This document shows, in pieces, positions 40,001 to 49,680 of a stretch of DNA of 64,000 bases. A model generated the notes under the pieces. It made no database searches. It saw only the letters and a list, made by a program, of their open reading frames with translations, and was not told the DNA's origin. The translations under genes and the position numbers were made by a program. Positions within the stretch are counted from its first letter, which is position 1. Every line of letters begins with the position of its first letter. Source of the stretch: Vitis vinifera (lineage: Eukaryota > Streptophyta > Magnoliopsida > Vitales > Vitaceae); assembly GCF_030704535.1 (NCBI RefSeq), contig NC_081822.1:6883501-6947500 (forward strand), read 5' to 3'.

Positions 40001-42118
40001 GTATTGAATCATGAAAACTAGACCTAACAACATTGTTAGGACAATAAGTCTTTATTGTATGTTGGCAATTTTTTTCCATTTTATATTCTGCCTTAGGAAT
40101 CTTTTTAGATAGTGTGACTTACTCTCCAGTGAAGATCTAAGGTTATTGTTTGTCCAATTGGGAAGTCACAGGTACGTCTAAAAGGGTTTGGCTTGTGACA
40201 AGTTAGGTGATCAAAGTATAACAAGGATTGGTATATTTTTCTGGAATTAAAAAGTATTTTCTTTAATATTTAAAAACTGTAAGGATCGCTCAAGCAAGGA
40301 ACAATGCTTAAGCACTTAAGCTCGGGGGCTCGAGCAATGGTTAAGTGTGCTCAAGCACTCCTACCAAATCTGCCAAAATATAGCTGGGAGAGTAAGTCTT
40401 TAGGATAAAACTATCAAGTAAATCTATGTAACTTGTTCTCATATAGTGAGTTTAGATTAGAGGTCTTAGACCCGTGGTTTTTTATCTCTACAGTTAGCAT
40501 GAGGGTTTCCCACGTAAAATTATTGTGTCTCATTGCTTATTTATGTGATTATATTGATTCCTTTGATCATATATATTATCCCTAATATCTCATAGGTTTA
40601 ATTGCATTAAAAACTCAACTTCCTACTTAAAGAAAATTTTAAAATACACCCATTCACCCCTCTGGGTGTTACCCTACTGGACCTAGGTTTTTCAAACGTA
40701 ATTCAACTCAACAAAAGAACTAAACATTATAATATACAAATCATTTTTCTCATTCAGCTCCATGTAAAGTCATATACTATATATGATACACATGAGGGAC
40801 AGAGCCAAAAATTTAAGTTGGGAGGTAATACTTGAACTAAAAAAAATTAAATAAATAAATAAATTATATCACATTTTGAAAGGCTTGCATATTTTGTCAT
40901 TAATAAGCTTGAATCAATATTTAAATAAATATATCACCAAATGTTGTAAAAAAATTCAAAAAAATATTCTAACTTACCAGTAAACATATGATCAGACAAA
41001 AATTTCCAAACAAGCAAAATAGTAATAACTGAAACAAAATAGTAATAGAAATTGTGAGCCAATTTTTTTAAAGAAATATTTCAAAATAAGACATTTTGTT
41101 TTAAACTTTTTTAATAATTTTACCAGTCATTTTGTATTTGAAACATCATACAAAAAAGTGGAAAAAAAAATTTGAAGTTTGAATTATTTTTTGCAAATAA
41201 ACAAATATAAGTAGATTTAGAGAAATTTAGAATATTTTAAATGAAAAATTAACTAAATAGAAGTGGAATAAGACGGATTTGTGTAATTTTAGTTCAATGT
41301 TATTTGCTCGTGAAATTTTTTATAAATCTTCTTAAAACCAATGAAGATTTACAACTATATTTTTATCGTTTCAAACAATTAAAGACTAGCTACTAAGTCT
41401 TAATGAGCAGTAATAAGTAACAATAAATAATTTTTAAAGAAAAATTATTCTTATTTATAACTTTTTCAATTTTGAAATTCTTGATAAACTTTTATTATAC
41501 AAATTGTTGAGGGGCAAGAAGCTAAAGATTTTTATTTTTAAAAAAACCATGCCTCTATTAAGTGACTAGTTTTTATAACAAAAATGGTAAGACAACAAAA
41601 CCAGTATCTAAAACTATTTTCCGTGCATGAATGATACAAGAATACAGTTGCATATTTCGAGAAAGCCCCAGAATTTCAGATACTTCATAGTAAGGACACA
41701 CGGACAAGATATTGATTCCATTTCAAGCCATCAGCCAAAAAGCACAGGTATTAAGACAGGTACATATATTGATCAAACCAAATTTGATGTACACGGGTAT
41801 TTCCATCATAGTCCACAAGTTTGAGTATAGCGATTACCTGAAAACAACTATCCTGAGGAAAACCACAGCATCCATACCACCAACAGACAGTATTTCTTCT
41901 TCAGAAGTTTCCCAGGCCTTCACCATCCAGCCAGGAGAAGGAACGAATCTTTCGAAACAGAAAGGATCATGGGGTTTTGGGGAAAATTGTGCAAGCCTTC
42001 TTCCGAAGTACACACTTACATTGCTTGGTTGCTTTCTCAATATGGAATAGAGTGATAAAAGTATCGCACAGAAGGCTATATTGATTCCAGCAGAAGTTAA
42101 GAGAGCATATAGTTTCAT
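34012..42118 (-). CDS. OSCA/CSC1-like hyperosmolality-gated calcium-permeable channel (HYP1/ERD4-type, DUF221)
   Basis: Ten coding exons on the minus strand: 42118-41838, 39907-39761, 39277-39214, 39114-38905, 37566 to about 37408, 36809-36511, 35822-35546, 35168-34896, 34533-34300, 34224-34012. The protein is about 718 aa, the family's usual length. It starts MKLYALLTSAGINIAFCAIL and continues YSILRKQPSNVSVYFGRRL, LPVNYYG, a cytosolic loop (ITGSPPNPSHFAVLVRSIPW ... SAFVFFKTRYAA), then the channel core with VTDLAPEPHDVYW, FPFLRGILKK, VTGYLPSVIL, SGRKKSACCKIL, TSGWASMSFE, FGLLGFTCSILAPLILP and SKYESGGKFWPIVH. The first two introns and many later ones agree in phase. Only the donor of exon 5 is unsure (37408 gives GAG|GTCATA; 37393 is an alternative). 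A non-coding leader exon probably ends near 42691, with acceptor at 42133. OSCA channels open on membrane tension or osmotic stress. The large intron 39908-41837 holds a solo LTR. Confidence 0.93.
40034..40694 (+). mobile_element. Solo Copia-type LTR in an intron of the OSCA-like gene
   Basis: 661 bp starting TGTTAGGACAATAAG and ending CTAGGTTTTTCA. Flanking pentamers AACAT (40029-40033) and AACGT (40695-40699) differ at one base, consistent with an aged target duplication. Near the 3' end lies CACCCATTCACCCCTCTGG. About 180-230 bp before it is CCCGTGGTTTTTT followed by GGTTTCCCACGTAAAA, the same conserved pair of motifs seen in the solo LTR at 864-1960. It lies opposite to the transcription of the host gene. 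No internal domains remain. Confidence 0.78.
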
Positions 42119-42943
42119 CTCTGGTCACTATATCTGAAAGTTTTAGCATCTTAAAGCCCAAAACATCAATATTATTTCAATATGCTGAAAGCCTGGGACC
42201 GATTGAATCATCTGGTATTGCTAGAAGAAGTGTGGCTTTATTTGACACCAATTTGAGGGCTGAAAAAAGCAATATCAGTGATTCATGGATTCTCACATAG
42301 GACTATCAATCAGCATTACAAATTCAAATAATGAAAAAAAGTAATGGCTTGTAGCATTATACAAACTCCAAAAATCTTTCCAGAGTAGTACAATGCATAA
42401 AAACTTATGTCAGCCAAGAAAAAGAAAAACATATATAGCGTTCATCAATAACTCACTAAATTAATTTTCTTTCCTACACTACGAAAAGCTTTCATACACA
42501 TTATCGAACCATTTATCATTTAGAGTTTCATCTTTAAATTTGGAATTCAATAGAATAAACTTAGCCAATTGCTTTGATTCAACAGAGAATCAACAAGATA
42601 AACCAAACAGAATCAAACAAACAAAAGAATAAATCGAGATTTGATAAACCAAAAGGATGAAAGAAAGGGCAAAGAAACAGAGATGACCTGTATGGATCTC
42701 AGAGAGATAAAGAGGAGGAAGAAACGATGAGAAGGTTGAACTAAAACGAACGCTTTAAGAGAATCTTCTACGCGATTGGCACGCTTTGCTTAATCTTCAA
42801 AACGGAGACATTTGGATTTGATGTGAAGGAAAAGAAAGAGGATGATTAAAACCCTAGAAATTTACAGAGGAATGGCACTTGCGAAATTTGAACGAGGCAT
42901 GGAAGGGGAGGATCTCTGGAGAATCGGAGAGATTTGAAGGAAG

Positions 42944-43067
42944 GCCACGTGTTCCTTGCCAGGGTGACATTCGGAAGCGTCACGTGGAGGACAGACACGG
43001 GACCGTCCAAATACCAGATTTTTGAATTGCCTTTCACTGAAGTTCGGCGGCCGGTTGTCCACGTGGC
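42944..43067. promoter_or_regulatory. Cluster of three perfect G-boxes (CACGTG) upstream of the OSCA-like gene
   Basis: CACGTG occurs at 42947-42952, 42981-42986 and 43060-43065, in contexts GCCACGTGTT, GTCACGTGGA and TCCACGTGGC. The flanks match ABRE/G-box elements bound by bZIP (ABF/AREB) or bHLH factors. They lie 250-375 bp upstream of the inferred leader-exon end at 42691, so promoter placement is reasonable. An abscisic-acid or osmotic-stress response is an inference from motif type and gene family. Confidence 0.6.
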
Positions 43068-43329
43068 ATGTGATGTTGGAGCTAGTGGATTTTATCTGGT
43101 GTGTTGACATATTACCACATCAAACTGTACCTCCACGGACTCGGCGTTTTCCAGGTGAAAATTGGAGATTTGAAAAGTAGAGGAGATCCATAAGACCGGA
43201 ATTTGGAGATGGGCTCAGCACAGCTCAGAGGACTTGGGTTCCACGTTGAGTTACATGTATGGAACATTGGTTGCAAATTTGCAATTGTCCTCTTGCCTGG
43301 CCCAAAATTGATGCCAAATGAAGTCCTCG

Positions 43330-44359
43330 TGACCCTTTTTATATGATTATATTATAAAATATTAAATGTTAGAAAAAAAAAGAAGAAGATGCATGTATTA
43401 TTTAAGCATACAAGAATTTTATTTTCTTTCCTATTGTAACCTTTTACTCTATAATTTATTTTCACTCATTTTCTTCTTATTTGTTATTTAATATTATATT
43501 TAGATGTTAGAAAGATTGAAAAAATAAATTAAAAAGAAAAATGATAAATAAAGCTTCTTTAATTGGTTATCGATGAAAATTTTAAGAGAAATAAAATTAA
43601 AGAAAATATGGGATTTGATTCATTGATATGAAAATATATATATAAAAATAAAAACCCTAAATTTTTTAAATTAGTATTATTTTCATCTATTTAAAAATAA
43701 TTTAAAATACATGTATTTTTTAACAAGTCATCAAATTATTCCCCAAAATACCATTTTACTTGTTATATCATTCAAATCAATTGAGAACTAAACTTCTCTA
43801 TATAGATGTTTCCATTCATTTTAAATATTTTATTATTATTTTATTATTTGGAATTATTTTTTTCTCAAAAAACAAACACCGATTCTATTTTAGTTTCTTA
43901 CAAGTTTAGGAAATATTGTGAAAAAAAAATCTTATTTAAATAGGATTAATATTTTTTTTATTTCCTAAAATTTTAAGAGGAATATTTTGTCAAACAAATC
44001 CTATTTAATCAGAACTATCAATTCAAAAAGTAATAAGGTTCTTTATTAAATAATAAATAATAAATTTAATAATATCTAATTATTTTAATTATGATTAATT
44101 AATTTATTTAATTTTATATTATATATAAAAGTACAACCATATTGTAAAACATTTTAGATGTGAAAAACTCTTACAACAAATTTTATTCTCTATTATATTA
44201 AATAATTATTAATATTATATAATAAATATAAATTTATTATTGGTTTATTTATAATCAAGGATATGAATTTATTTTTAACTTATTAATACTACAATAAACT
44301 CTTCTTCTTTTTTCAAATTCTTACATTATAATGTTTACAGAGAAAAAAAAATTTCTCAA
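43330..44359. other. AT-rich spacer upstream of the OSCA-like gene
   Basis: No gene or clear repeat structure seen; very AT-rich with many TTTAAAT and ATTATT words. Confidence 0.5.
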
Positions 44360-45479
44360 ATAATAAAACCTGCAGCCAAGTTTGACAGGTGTCACCACCT
44401 TAGGTGGCCATGTGTCACTCCGAGACGGGCTGTGGTGGAATCAAAGGAGTGGTTTTGAGAACCACTAGGGGAGGGACACTTGGAGGAATGTTCTAGAAGG
44501 AGGAGCGCATTTGTTTTTTTTCTGTTAGGATGTTGCCAGCTGCAGGTGAGAGTGAGTGGAGGCTTGCAGCTGCAGGGAAGGTGGTGTCGTCTGGCCGTTG
44601 AGGATACTTTTAGCTGGCAGCTGCAGGGAGCTTGAGGGTGGAGAGAGGAAGCTAAGAAAAACGAAGGTTTTCTGGAGAGAGACAGGTGCGTGAGGTTTTT
44701 TTGGAGTGCTGCCTGGAGATATTTTCTGGAGGGGGATCTGAAGGAGCGGGGAGAGAGGAGAGGAAACAGAGAGAAAAAGGAGAAGACGAGAGGAGGAGTG
44801 CATCTTGATGAGATAAACAGAGGAGAGTATGGATTTGAGAGAAGGGGGTCTTGACTTTTGAGGGGAGGGAAAAACCAGAGAGAAGGAACTGAGAGTTGCA
44901 GCCTAAAAACGCCCAGCTGAGGGAGATATTTTCAGGTTTGGTTACCATGATTTTCACGTATATTTTCATTCCTCATGCTTTTCTGTTATCTCTTTTGTTG
45001 ATGCTCAGATGATATTTGTTGCTTGGAAGTGGGTATGTTCATATTTTGCTGATGGGTTTTTGCTGAAGTTTAGTTTGCCCTGTTATGATTTCCTCATGAG
45101 ATATTTTGTACTTCTGTTTTACGTTTTATTTTGATGCTCATTTGATCTCCTCCACCCTACATCTGAGTTCATGGATCGATGGATGAAATGAGGCTTGTAT
45201 GGGCTCACTTTGCTCCTATTCTTTGTGCCCTGTTTTTTTTCCACCTTTCCCTGTTTCTGGTACCTGGTTATGGAGTGCCCGAAGAGCATGTTGAGTGGAT
45301 GGAGCCTGTTTCGAGTGTTCTACATCAGGATTGGAGGTCATAACTGACTACCTATGCTTCAGAATATCACAAAGCCTTTAAAATGTCATCCGCAGAGGAC
45401 TTCTAAGGATATCTCTTGACTGCTTCATCTGTCTGTGCCACTCCTTCATCATCTATGGTATCATTTCCTTTTTGGCTGG

Positions 45480-46290
45480 CTATCCTTTGATGCGATGGAG
45501 AAGTTTAAGACGGTACCGAACTCACCACGAAGGGCAAGCAGTTATCCTCCTAGACATGGAATGTGATTGCCAATGTTGCTGAAGGTAAAGCAGAATATAT
45601 TAATCAAGTTTCCTCGGATACTCGAAAGGCGTTTCGATAATGGGTCATGCTTGAGGACGGCTCCTTATATGAGATCTGGCGTAGTCGTGCACTCTATCCT
45701 ATTTCTTGTAAGCATAATGACAAGGATGCGACGCTGGAAGTTTGAAGAAGATGATACGCAACTTTTTGATCTTATTCCCTTTTCTTGAATATGTTGCCCA
45801 CAATAGACCAGCTGATATCTTATCAAGGACATGATATTGCCAAGGAATTCATCGAGCGTTCTAAAGAGTATCAGAGGTGGATGCAAGAACAGAAGCAGCA
45901 TGGCCGTTTCTGGAGACGTTGAGATCAGACTCCAGAGCTATGTAAAATAATTGCTGGAAACTTGAGATTTTATTCTTTGAAGCGAAGAAACAAATGAGTA
46001 TAAAGACACTGCCCTTAGTTCAGGAGGCAATTTCTTGCAAGTTGCAGCAATTTTCAGCCGAGGAGCTAGTTCAAGCTGTCAAAATGTTGACATTGTTGAC
46101 ACGTTTAAGCTTCAAGAACAATCAGCATTTGAGAAACAGTCGGCTGCTGATATGAAGAGGTGCATCACATTGTTGACAATCTGAGCATGTGGAGGGGATT
46201 ACCCAGATTTCTGAAGCTATAAGTCAGTTTGCTACACGGGTGAACTCGTAATCGTTCACTTATGCGTTGAATTTTCTGATAAGAAGAAAA
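45480..46290 (+). pseudogene. Unidentified broken coding-like segments in the mobile region
   Basis: Short open stretches in changing frames look protein-like but are interrupted by stops, for example AEYINQVSSDTRKAFR (about 45590), DIAKEFIERSKEYQRWMQEQ (about 45830) and LVQEAISCKLQQFSAEELVQ (about 46015). Lack of introns and the adjoining gene fragments suggest further captured exons. I do not recognise the source genes. Confidence 0.3.
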
Positions 46291-46334
46291 TATCCTCCAA
46301 TTTGACCAGCTCCATAGCGTGGAAATCCCGATAT

Positions 46335-46603
46335 TGTGAAGAAGCCTGTGCGGATAATTCAGCTCCATTAACCAGCATGATGAAGACCTGCTATGAAGCA
46401 GCTGGCGACCGATGGCCAATCTTCATTGCTGTCGATTTCTACCAGAGAAGTGATGGCGGCGGCGTCCCAGAAACTGTAGATGAAGCAAATGGTCAGCTCA
46501 CTTGTGGATGTGCCAGCATTTCCTACTGCAAGGAAAACGCAACGTTTGGTTCATGTGATGTTCCTGTGCTTTCTCCACCTCCGGAAGCCACCAGCCTTCA
46601 CCT
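46335..46603 (+). pseudogene. Captured C-terminal fragment of a PLC-like phosphodiesterase (PI-PLC X-domain-containing protein)
   Basis: The frame beginning near 46302 encodes [20 protein letters not shown], then [20 protein letters not shown] and [18 protein letters not shown] followed by CDVP. This is the characteristic C-terminal section of the plant At1g49740-type PLC-like phosphodiesterase family ([14 protein letters not shown] block, then a Cys-rich CGC...C...C stretch). No N-terminal X domain is present before it, and the frame runs on into a different gene's sequence. It is therefore a fragment, not a gene. Confidence 0.8.
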
Positions 46604-46604
46604 G

Positions 46605-47350
46605 CACGTCCTCTTAAGAGAGTATACACCCTCAAGGATCATCCTTTTCATCTCACTACTGACAGGAGACGTGGAGTAATTGAGGATCTTCATCTAGCAA
46701 TTGAGACATTCATAGAGGCGATATTTGATGTTGGTTCACAAGGCAGCACATTGTGTTCTTTCACCATCTGAAGCTTTCAGAATAATGTTTAGATGGGTTT
46801 CTTCTCGCAGTAGTAATGCTGATTTTTCTGCTGATGGTTTGGATGCCTCTGTCCCTATGGCTACACTTGGAGAGGATGACCCAACTGTTAGAGAAAGGAA
46901 AACTACTTTTAATAACACTCTAAATACAGATGCTCGGACATGTCAGGATGCCACAACATAGTTTGGGTACCCTTACGAAGCTATCCGTGTGGTCACTGCT
47001 GATGGTTATGTGCTTCTTTTGGAAAGAATTCCCAGACGTGATTCACGGAAGGCCGTTTATCTACAGCATGGAATATTGGATTCCTCTATGGGGTGGGGTG
47101 TCTAATGGAGTTGTTGGTTCTCTAGCTTTTGCAGCTTTTGATCAAGGGTATGATGTTTTCCTTGGAAATTTTCGTGGCTTGGTTTCTAGGGAACATGTCG
47201 ACAAGAAAATTTCTTCAAGAGAGTACTGGCGATACTCCATCAATGAACACGGGATTGAGGACATACCTGCAATGATAGAGATGATTCATCAAATAAAGAC
47301 TTCAGAGTTGAAGGGTAGCAAACCTGATCCTAAGGAAGAAACTAATGATG
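46605..47350 (+). pseudogene. Captured fragment of a plant alpha/beta-hydrolase (gastric-lipase-like) gene
   Basis: Conceptual translation over three frames gives [20 protein letters not shown], then HCVLSPSEAFRIMFRWVSSR, LGEDDPTVRERKTTFNN, GYPYEAIRVVTADGYVLLLE, VYLQHGILDSSMGW, DQGYDVFLGNFRGLVSREHV and YWRYSINEHGIEDIPAMIE. This is the order found in the large plant lipases like At1g18460 and At1g73920. Frames change near 46733 (insert before VHKAAH), an in-frame TAG occurs at about 46960, and another shift occurs near 47096. The catalytic GxSxG elbow that should follow is missing. The segment has no visible introns, suggesting capture through RNA or exon-only copying. Confidence 0.85.
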
Positions 47351-47421
47351 ATCCTGAAATTCATGGCATCCTTGTTCATTTGCCTTTACCTTCTCATATG
47401 ACGAGCACCCTATGGAAGTAG
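47335..47421 (+). pseudogene. Possible captured fragment of FolD (methylenetetrahydrofolate dehydrogenase/cyclohydrolase)
   Basis: Directly after the lipase fragment, and in the same frame, the sequence reads DDPEIHGILVHLPLPSHM. This matches the hallmark VHGILVQLPLP block of FolD proteins. The homology is under 20 residues, so the call rests on one motif. Confidence 0.5.
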
Positions 47422-48621
47422 ACTAAACATTCCGCAGGTCAGCTGCCTGACCAATCTCTATGTGAGACCCGGGCTCCATTGCTACGTTGGTGATTCCCTT
47501 ATAAAGAAAGAGACCCATCTGTAATTCAAGCCTTGTGTAAGTCAGTTGTGCATAGCAAGGACCACAGGTAGAAGAAGTTGGAGAGGAAAGGTTATGATTT
47601 CTTCAGACCCCTATCAGTGATACCTACAGATGGCTATCCCACTTGTGCACTGGACCCACAAGCATGACCCGTTTTGCATGGCCACCTTTAAGCCACGCGT
47701 CCTCACTTCCTCTTGTTTATTTATTTCTTTATTTACTAATTTTTTTATTTCTTCATCTTTTATTTTAAAATAGATTCCTAAACTCTAATTTGCAAATAAT
47801 TTTTTTCAAATTCCCTTTTTTTTTCTTTTCAAATAATTACATCTCTTTAATTTTTCATCCTTAGTTTTTTTTGTTTATGTTCCAAAAATCCGCTTTTCAA
47901 TAAAATTTGGCCGTCATTTTCTTTTCGGCGAGCCACTTTCGATTTTTTCATCATTTTAAAACGTTTTAAAATAAACGTGAATTTAAATTCCGTAATTCCG
48001 AATAATGGAATTTATGGAATTAATGCATGCAAAAATAAACGGGCTTTGATGGGGGCCCGACATAAGTGATCTTATAATTGATTGATTGATTGATCAATTT
48101 AATTGCCATGTATGATTGATTTATCATGTTCACTGACGTGTATGCTATTATCCCTAAATTGTGCAATAACTCTCTTTCTTAATAGCGCTTGGTGGCTCGT
48201 TGCCCAGGTACGCACCTATTCTCACTCTGGTCACTTTATATACATGTATTGATTCTCATATGTGCATAATCAATTTGGGTATTCATTGATTTCCTTATTA
48301 GATGTCACGATTGCTTCATTTTATTAGTAGAGACCCGTTTTAGGGACTTAGAGGGGTGCTACGGTCCTTACCGTACCTTCCCGATAAGTAACCTGACCCC
48401 CGAACCCGATCCGGTTTTTCGCAAACCACTTTTTCCAAAACAAGGAGTCACACTTAGGGTTTTTCTTTCTTATTTTGTTTACCCTTTAAAAATAAAACAA
48501 AAATAAGTGGCGATTCCAAGTCATTTTTCTTAATCAAATAAAATCAATTTTTCAAAAATAAAAATCGAGCTCGCCATCGAGTGAGAAACGCATTGAGCCG
48601 AAATACGAGGTCCACAATAAT

Positions 48622-49680
48622 ATAATAATAATAATATCTAAAAAGAAGGGAAACATTTATATGGAGTAGTCTAGTTTTCGATTGATTTGGATGACTGGCA
48701 AGTAAAGGGACATTTTTTGGAATAATTGGATGACTCATTAAAAAGTGCATGTATTTTGAATTATTTTTAAATAGATGAATATAATATTAATTTAAAAAAA
48801 ACGTGAGGTTTTTTATATATATATTCATATTAGTGAATCAAATCCCACTTTTGTCTAAAATTAAATTATTAACAAATGTATTTTCTTTTTTCTTTTTTTT
48901 AAAGAAAATATGGTAAAAATATTTTAAAATTTTTCATAATACCTTATTTGTTTTTTTTTTATTATTATTCTATCTCATTTTTCCATATGATTTAAGTAAT
49001 TGAGAATGATTTTTATTATTATTTGTTTCATTTTATAGTATTTTCTAAGAACCCAACATATTGTATTTGTATTGAATCATTTTGATACATAAAACCCAAG
49101 TCATTATTGGAGGATGTCCTCATTCCTTATGCCCTTAACCACATGAGATGAGGAATAGCCATCATACTCATTAAGAGAATGACATTGTACATCACCAAGT
49201 ATCATAAAAACTTTAAAAGCATGACACGATACAACAATAAATGGATATCATTAAATATTTGTAGTATAATTCTGATTTTTTATTTACTATCCTATTTATG
49301 CATTATCTATGTTGAGCATTTAGGTTTTATATCACTTGTATTGTACTTAACTTAGATGTATTAGAAGTTATACAAAAAATCCAAGTCATGAGTTAATTGC
49401 AAGCTAGTGAGTAGTTCACAATCAGTTGAAGACCTTAAGCAATCCATATGAGATTGTAATACACTACTTCTAATTGGAAGGATAACTTGCTTTGACCATC
49501 AAAACAAGATTTCCATGATGAGTGCACTAATGTGTATAGTTATACATTGGATAGAACTTATGGTAAGTCGTGATATTAATTATTAAATAGTCATGACTTC
49601 ACTAGGCTACTATGATAAAATGATATTGCAAATTAACTTTTAGAAGGGATACCATTATCAATATTATCGATACATTCTTT
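48622..49680. other. AT-rich spacer between two mobile elements
   Basis: No gene or defined repeat seen. It may include unrecognised remains of the neighbouring Copia element's lost 3' half. Confidence 0.4.

Larger units (their letters stand above)
44365..48616 (+). mobile_element. Gypsy-type LTR sequence, possibly a single long solo LTR, carrying host gene fragments
   Basis: The right part (about 47690-48616) has the look of a long plant Gypsy (Tat/Ogre-like) LTR: GGGCTTTGATGGGGGCCCGA, then GGACTTAGAGGGGTGCTACG, TTCCCGATAAGTAACCTGAC, an AAGTGGCGATTCCAAG motif, and a terminus GAGTGAGAAACGCATTG...GGTCCACA at 48616. ATAAT follows at 48617-48621, and the same pentamer occurs at 44360-44364. A 44365-48616 insertion is therefore possible, but the left edge lacks the expected TG and the pentamer is weak evidence in AT-rich DNA. 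The left part (44365-44940) is GA-rich and non-coding. No gag or pol is visible. Between 45.4 and 47.6 kb are fragments of several unrelated host genes, listed separately. Confidence 0.5.

Noticed and set aside
44525..44969. Minus-strand Ser/Pro/Leu-rich ORFs
   Set aside because: Composition simply reflects the GA-rich purine strand of the mobile-element leader; no family resemblance.
46725..47421. Lipase ORFs as a working gene
   Set aside because: Frame changes, an internal stop, no catalytic serine elbow and a switch into FolD-like sequence make it a fragment.
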